From contig DWVT01000055.1 of NCBI GenBank assembly GCA_019120075.1, positions 1-36,107 of the forward strand: a stretch of 36,107 nt of DNA. The letters are read 5' to 3'. Of the stretch, positions 32,856 to 36,107 are shown one piece after another (the first letter of the stretch is position 1; every line of letters starts with the position of its first letter). A program made the translations under genes and the position numbers. This DNA comes from Candidatus Mediterraneibacter excrementigallinarum (GTDB taxonomy: Bacteria; Bacillota; Clostridia; Lachnospirales; Lachnospiraceae). The notes under the pieces were generated by a model that saw only the letters and a program-made list of their open reading frames with translations, did not search any database and had not been told where the DNA came from.

Positions 32856-34415
32856 TTATTCATCATCAACTTCGTCATCAAGAGAATAATCAGAGGTGTA
32901 TAGCTCGTCAGATGACTGGGATTGTCGGAACTCTTCGGCCAGCATAGTTTTATTGAATTCAGCCGTGGGTTCTATCTCAGTTACAAGTTTTTCCAATTCA
33001 TCCACAGTTGTATAGAAGAATTCCTTTCGCATATTAACCTTGTTAACTCGTTTTTCGTTCAAGATATTATGAAGTTTGCTTTCCAATCCTACGGCATCAT
33101 CCGAGAAGATGAAACTGTGTACATCAAATTTAAATGGTACAGATGCATCGCCAAGTTCGTTCACTCTATCTTGCGGATTTAGTCGTCTTGTCATACCGAT
33201 CTTAAATACATTTTCTCCAAATGATCCAAGATTGCTGATAATATAAACATTTCCGGCCTTTCCATTCGCGAGATTAGAGATCTCTTCTTTCTTAACAACA
33301 ACTTCTGCAAGTTGAGCCTGTAATGTGAGAATACGAGCATTAAGTTTTTCCATTTCTTCATCTTTGGCAGCAGAGAGCTGTTCTTTGAGCTTATCGATTT
33401 CAGTCTGATATTTAGACTCCTCTTTCTCTACTTTTTTACGTTCTGCCTCCAAAGCTTTACGCTCTTCTGCTTCTTGGCGCATCTGCTCCCTGATCGCAAG
33501 TTGTTCTTGTCGCGCTTGTTCTTTCTTTACATAATAGTTGTATTCGATTTTTACGGCGTTAATAAAAAGATATTCTATTTCGCCTATAAACTTTGTTAGA
33601 GTACCAGCTATGCTCTGGTTTCCATCGGCAGCGATTTTAAGATATTTTTGAGTTACTGTCTTTACATCTTCAATAGACTTATCCAGCTTTTCATATTTGA
33701 GGTTGTAAAGAATGTTCTGCAATTCGGCACGCAATGCAATTACCATTAGTTTGTAAATGGCCTGATTAGCTTTAGTTGTATAGCGCGCCGCGTACTTTTC
33801 TAACACGGAATTAATCTGTTTGTCATTTGCCCTATATGCTTTTCGAAGATCTTTTACATCCATACAATGAAGTTTCAGAATGATTGAAGGCGTAATCGCT
33901 TCCAAATCTGACAGATCCTTCTCTGGAAGTTTAATAGAATCTTGTGAGGGTTCATAATTCAAGTAGTTGTCTAAAGCATAATTTATCGACTTTACAAGTT
34001 CCTTTGAGCGATTAAGTTTATTTGTTTGTGTCTTTAAACTTTTGTTAAGCTTGCTTTCTTGTATTCGGAGATCGTTTAAACTATACCTTTTTTTGAGACT
34101 CTCTGCGTCAAGCTCAGAAATTGTATGCTCTAAATCAGAAATATGATTTTTTAAGTCAATTTCGGCTGCACGTTGCTTTTCTGAGTATTCTTCCTGAAGC
34201 TTAGTTTGTTTTTCATCATAATTCCTTTGCAATTCTTCGGTCATTTGCTTTACTTTATAGTAATCAAATGCACCAAGTTCATGTAACTGATTACGCATTT
34301 CAGCCGTTGCACTTTCGAGATTGGATTTATCAGATTGCAGTGTCTGATTTTCCTGCTGAAGCCGTGCAATTTCATTTTTAAATTCTTTGATTCGAAAAAT
34401 ATCTCCGAGTCCCAT
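32856..34415 (-). CDS. DUF4041 coiled-coil protein with C-terminal GIY-YIG (T5orf172) domain
   Basis: This 519-residue protein has a long N-terminal coiled coil (about 10-125), a DUF4041-like middle (about 140-300), a second charged coiled coil (about 300-380) and a C-terminal T5orf172/MUG113 GIY-YIG nuclease domain (about 388-485). The nuclease motif is GNVYIISNLGSFGENVFKIGMTRR, cited here by position and key residues Y and I of the first strand and KIGMTRR. RVNELGD, the helix with E near SKLHNIL, and KEFFYTT complete it. Such proteins are common on phages and integrative elements, where they are suspected of DNA-damage or defence roles. The function is not established. Confidence 0.88.
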   Translation of the reverse strand: MGLGDIFRIKEFKNEIARLQQENQTLQSDKSNLESATAEMRNQLHELGAFDYYKVKQMTEELQRNYDEKQTKLQEEYSEKQRAAEIDLKNHISDLEHTISELDAESLKKRYSLNDLRIQESKLNKSLKTQTNKLNRSKELVKSINYALDNYLNYEPSQDSIKLPEKDLSDLEAITPSIILKLHCMDVKDLRKAYRANDKQINSVLEKYAARYTTKANQAIYKLMVIALRAELQNILYNLKYEKLDKSIEDVKTVTQKYLKIAADGNQSIAGTLTKFIGEIEYLFINAVKIEYNYYVKKEQARQEQLAIREQMRQEAEERKALEAERKKVEKEESKYQTEIDKLKEQLSAAKDEEMEKLNARILTLQAQLAEVVVKKEEISNLANGKAGNVYIISNLGSFGENVFKIGMTRRLNPQDRVNELGDASVPFKFDVHSFIFSDDAVGLESKLHNILNEKRVNKVNMRKEFFYTTVDELEKLVTEIEPTAEFNKTMLAEEFRQSQSSDELYTSDYSLDDEVDDE

Positions 34416-34458
34416 AAACTTTCCCTCTTTTCTCTTGTATTTCCGAGAAACACCACAT
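34416..34458 (-). repeat. Shared 5' leader, copy 2 (before the DUF4041 gene)
   Basis: ATGTGGTGTTTC (34447-34458, minus strand) begins on the last base of the immA stop codon and is followed by 31 bases to ATG 34415. The spacing is identical to copy 1, and the intervening bases share an AAATAC and a GGGAAAG-like ribosome site. Confidence 0.7.
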
Positions 34459-34889
34459 TAATTAAAATCTTTCAACCGTAATTCTATTAGCTTCTTATTA
34501 TATCCAAACAAGCGCGAAAACTGTGCTGTGGAAAAATCCAGGTGTTCTTCTATGTCTGCATCGGAAAGCAGTAAACTCATTGCAAACCGATCTGCTTCGA
34601 TCTCGTACTTGGTAGTATTGAGCTGTGTCCGAGAATCCATAAAGATTGCGTTCGCTTTCTTATGCAGAAGCATATGCCCCAGTTCATGCGCACATACAAA
34701 TAGTTTTTCCTGATCGGATAATGCTTCATCAATATAGATGATATTGTTACGCTGAAAGTACTGATAAAATCCTTTTACCCCATGAAGAGGATAAAAGACA
34801 AGTATTACATTGAGATGACTTATAATCTCAAAGGGATTCCGTGTTTTGTACTTTCTGACCAGAGAATCCACCAGCCGCTTAATATTCAT
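34458..34889 (-). CDS. immA: ImmA/IrrE-type metalloprotease
   Basis: This 143-residue zinc protease has HELGH at residues 68-72 and a later glutamate in YEIEADRFAMSLLL. In ICEBs1 and related elements the ImmA protease cuts the partner repressor and triggers excision and induction. The start at ATG 34889 is 4 bases after the repressor gene's stop, with AAAAAGGA upstream; a longer in-frame extension has no such signal. It is expected to act on the Xre repressor beside it. Sequence of the cleavage site is not known. Confidence 0.92.
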   Translation of the reverse strand: MNIKRLVDSLVRKYKTRNPFEIISHLNVILVFYPLHGVKGFYQYFQRNNIIYIDEALSDQEKLFVCAHELGHMLLHKKANAIFMDSRTQLNTTKYEIEADRFAMSLLLSDADIEEHLDFSTAQFSRLFGYNKKLIELRLKDFN

Positions 34890-34893
34890 AATA

Positions 34894-35310
34894 TCAATCC
34901 TTTTTATACTTTTTCGGAGTGTATTTCTCCTTGTTCTTTTTCTTCGCCATTTCCATGCCGATTTGCATAGCTGACAGAATAGACTCAATCGCCTCCGGTG
35001 ATGCCGGATCACCGTCAAACATGAGCCCATCCTGCTTGAGTAGCTGCTCGGTGTTGGCGAGGATTTCCTTAATATCCTTTTGATCCTTTGGTTTGAGTTT
35101 TGACTCCTTTTCGGTTTCCTCCTTTCCGGTCATTAAATAAGTAAGAGACACTCCGAAATAATCCGCAATTTTCTGCATTTTTTCTGGTTTGGGCGTATAT
35201 TTTCCCTGCTTCCAACTGGTTAATGTCGCTGTTGTAACGCCTGTTTCCTTAGCCACTCGGTAAGCTGTGACCCCATGCTCTTTTAATAATTTTTCAAAAA
35301 TTTCATACAT
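34894..35310 (-). CDS. Xre-family repressor, probable target of the ImmA protease
   Basis: This 138-residue protein has an N-terminal Cro/CI HTH (residues 1-60), with TAYRVAKETGVTTATLTSWKQG containing the recognition helix, and a Lys/Glu-rich C-terminal tail. It has no peptidase or catalytic domain, as expected for a repressor cut by a separate protease. Its HTH is closely similar to that of the rightward Cro-like gene at 35508. The operators it should bind are in the 35311-35507 interval. It forms an operon with immA. Confidence 0.9.
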   Translation of the reverse strand: MYEIFEKLLKEHGVTAYRVAKETGVTTATLTSWKQGKYTPKPEKMQKIADYFGVSLTYLMTGKEETEKESKLKPKDQKDIKEILANTEQLLKQDGLMFDGDPASPEAIESILSAMQIGMEMAKKKNKEKYTPKKYKKD

Positions 35311-35332
35311 AGCTTTCCTCTTTCTAAAATAA

Positions 35333-35408
35333 CTTAGAAAACTATGCCAAAACTATTGACAAGCATAGAAACCTATGCTATAGTACAGACATAGCTTAGA
35401 TAACTAAG
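35333..35408. promoter_or_regulatory. Triple operator: three palindromes with 31-bp centre spacing
   Basis: Three half-site pairs with a 4-base spacer each: CTTAG-AAAA-CTATG (35333-35346), GCATAG-AAAC-CTATGC (35363-35378) and CTTAG-ATAA-CTAAG (35395-35408). Their centres are 35339.5, 35370.5 and 35401.5. The layout is that of a phage switch with three operator sites. The middle one is perfect. Confidence 0.8.
35356..35384 (+). promoter_or_regulatory. Rightward promoter of the Cro-like gene
   Basis: TTGACA (35356-35361) and TATAGT (35379-35384) are 17 bases apart, and the central operator (35363-35378) fills almost the whole spacer. Binding of the repressor there would block RNA polymerase directly. 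The untranslated leader is about 115 bases. Confidence 0.85.
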
Positions 35409-35414
35409 TTAAAA

Positions 35415-35467
35415 CTAAGGTTTCTTTAATAACTTAGGTGGTACTTTGATTATATAAGAAACCTTAG
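35415..35467. repeat. Inverted repeat in the Cro leader
   Basis: CTAAGGTTTC (35415-35424) and its complement GAAACCTTAG (35458-35467) are separated by 33 bases. Each resembles a degenerate operator half-site. They could be extra repressor sites or form an RNA stem in the leader. Confidence 0.55.
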
Positions 35468-35507
35468 ATAATGTCAATTCTTATATCGTCAAAGAGGAGG
35501 TGCAAAA

Positions 35508-35693
35508 TTGTACGAAAAATTTCAGCAGTTATTGGATAAAACTAACAAAACTGCGTATCAGGTCTCAAAAGATACAGGAATATCTACGGCGACGCTTTCC
35601 AGTTGGAAGAATGGTGAATATCGTCCTAAAGTGGACAAGCTCAAAACCCTCGCTGACTACTTCGGAGTATCTATCGAGTACTTCCTTGAGTAG
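35508..35693 (+). CDS. Small Cro-like HTH protein
   Basis: This 61-residue protein consists of the HTH domain only (TAYQVSKDTGISTATLSSWKNG as recognition region). It starts at TTG 35508, with AGAGGAGG 7 bases before it. Length and position match phage Cro. The recognition helix differs from the leftward repressor's at only a few positions, so both should bind the same operators. It is the first gene of the rightward transcript. Confidence 0.88.
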   Translation: MYEKFQQLLDKTNKTAYQVSKDTGISTATLSSWKNGEYRPKVDKLKTLADYFGVSIEYFLE

Positions 35694-35754
35694 TATAGCA
35701 GAACACGTGTCCAATAATACGGACTCGATCCGGGGAGAGGAGGAAGAAAAAGTA

Positions 35755-36107
35755 ATGAGATTTTATGAGTCGCAGACATTAGAGCGTGTCGGATTTGATT
35801 TCTACTGTGATGTTGCAAACAATATCGTGAAAGCCCGGAAAGAAAAACAGTTGACACAGGAAGAACTTGCAACAAAGGCAAAGATCAGAGTGTCGAGACT
35901 GTTAGGTATTGAAAATGTAAAAATTCGTCTGGGTTTAGATGATCTGGAAAAGTTATCTCAGGTACTGGACGTATCTATTGATTGGCTGATCGGCGCCGAT
36001 CTGGATAGCCAATATGGAGAGTGCCTGTATTTAATCTGGCCAGAGTCAATGTCCGATTTTAAGTTATACAAGAAAGCTACAAGTAAAAGGATGGCGTTTC
36101 TATTATA
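35755..36107 (+). CDS. Second Xre-family HTH protein (partial at right edge)
   Basis: ATG at 35755 with AGGAGG upstream opens a frame that runs past the window edge (at least 117 residues). An HTH domain is at about 25-80: KARKEKQLTQEELATKAKI and then LEKLSQVLDVSIDWLIGA. It is followed by a further segment with YLIWPESMSDFKLYKK of unknown role. It is probably a regulator of the element's rightward genes, co-transcribed with the Cro-like gene. Confidence 0.82.
   Translation, partial: MRFYESQTLERVGFDFYCDVANNIVKARKEKQLTQEELATKAKIRVSRLLGIENVKIRLGLDDLEKLSQVLDVSIDWLIGADLDSQYGECLYLIWPESMSDFKLYKKATSKRMAFLL

Overview
The window looks like chromosomal DNA of an anaerobic gut Firmicute, probably of the Lachnospiraceae or a related clostridial family. 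The basis is GGAGG-type ribosome sites, moderate GC with clostridial codon use, and a gene set known from purine-fermenting gut anaerobes. No rRNA, tRNA or other marker fixes the species.

Positions 1-26031 hold an anaerobic purine/uric acid catabolism island. A three-subunit molybdenum hydroxylase operon, xdhBCA-like (263-3840, +), converges at a strong bidirectional terminator (3848-3901) with a minus-strand operon. That operon reads: PAS/HTH regulator (9383-10030), a structured leader (9249-9388), dpaL/ygeX, ygeY, ygeW, ridA and a carbamate kinase. Divergent from the regulator is a long plus-strand operon: ssnA, a urate/xanthine-type NCS2 permease, ygfK, a hydantoinase-like hydA, yqeC, a yqeB-mocA fusion, a polyferredoxin, xdhD and modABC. 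The genes fit one pathway. A purine is imported, hydroxylated or reduced and its ring opened (XdhD, YgfK, SsnA, HydA). The ring-opened product is stripped of ureido groups (YgeY, YgeW) to give carbamoyl phosphate, from which ArcC makes ATP. The remaining diaminopropionate is cleaved to pyruvate and ammonia (DpaL, with RidA clearing the enamine). YqeC, YqeB-MocA and ModABC supply the molybdenum cofactor. The step order is inferred from family knowledge.

Positions 26055-28311 carry a MATE exporter with its own promoter, a conserved small protein and several stem-loops. The C-terminal part of an NMT1/SsuA-type ABC substrate-binding protein follows at 28312-29114. It has lost its 5' part at the end of an integrated element.

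From about 29.1 kb to the right edge is the left part of an integrative element, visibly more AT-rich from about 30.5 kb. It encodes a large serine recombinase, a NYN-domain nuclease with a structured leader, two candidate plus-strand small RNAs with look-alike terminators, a lipoprotein, a coiled-coil DUF4041/GIY-YIG protein, an ImmA-type protease with an Xre repressor, and two rightward HTH genes. The repressor/Cro intergenic region has three operator-like palindromes spaced exactly 31 bp centre to centre. The middle one fills the spacer of a near-consensus promoter. The element's far end is outside the window.
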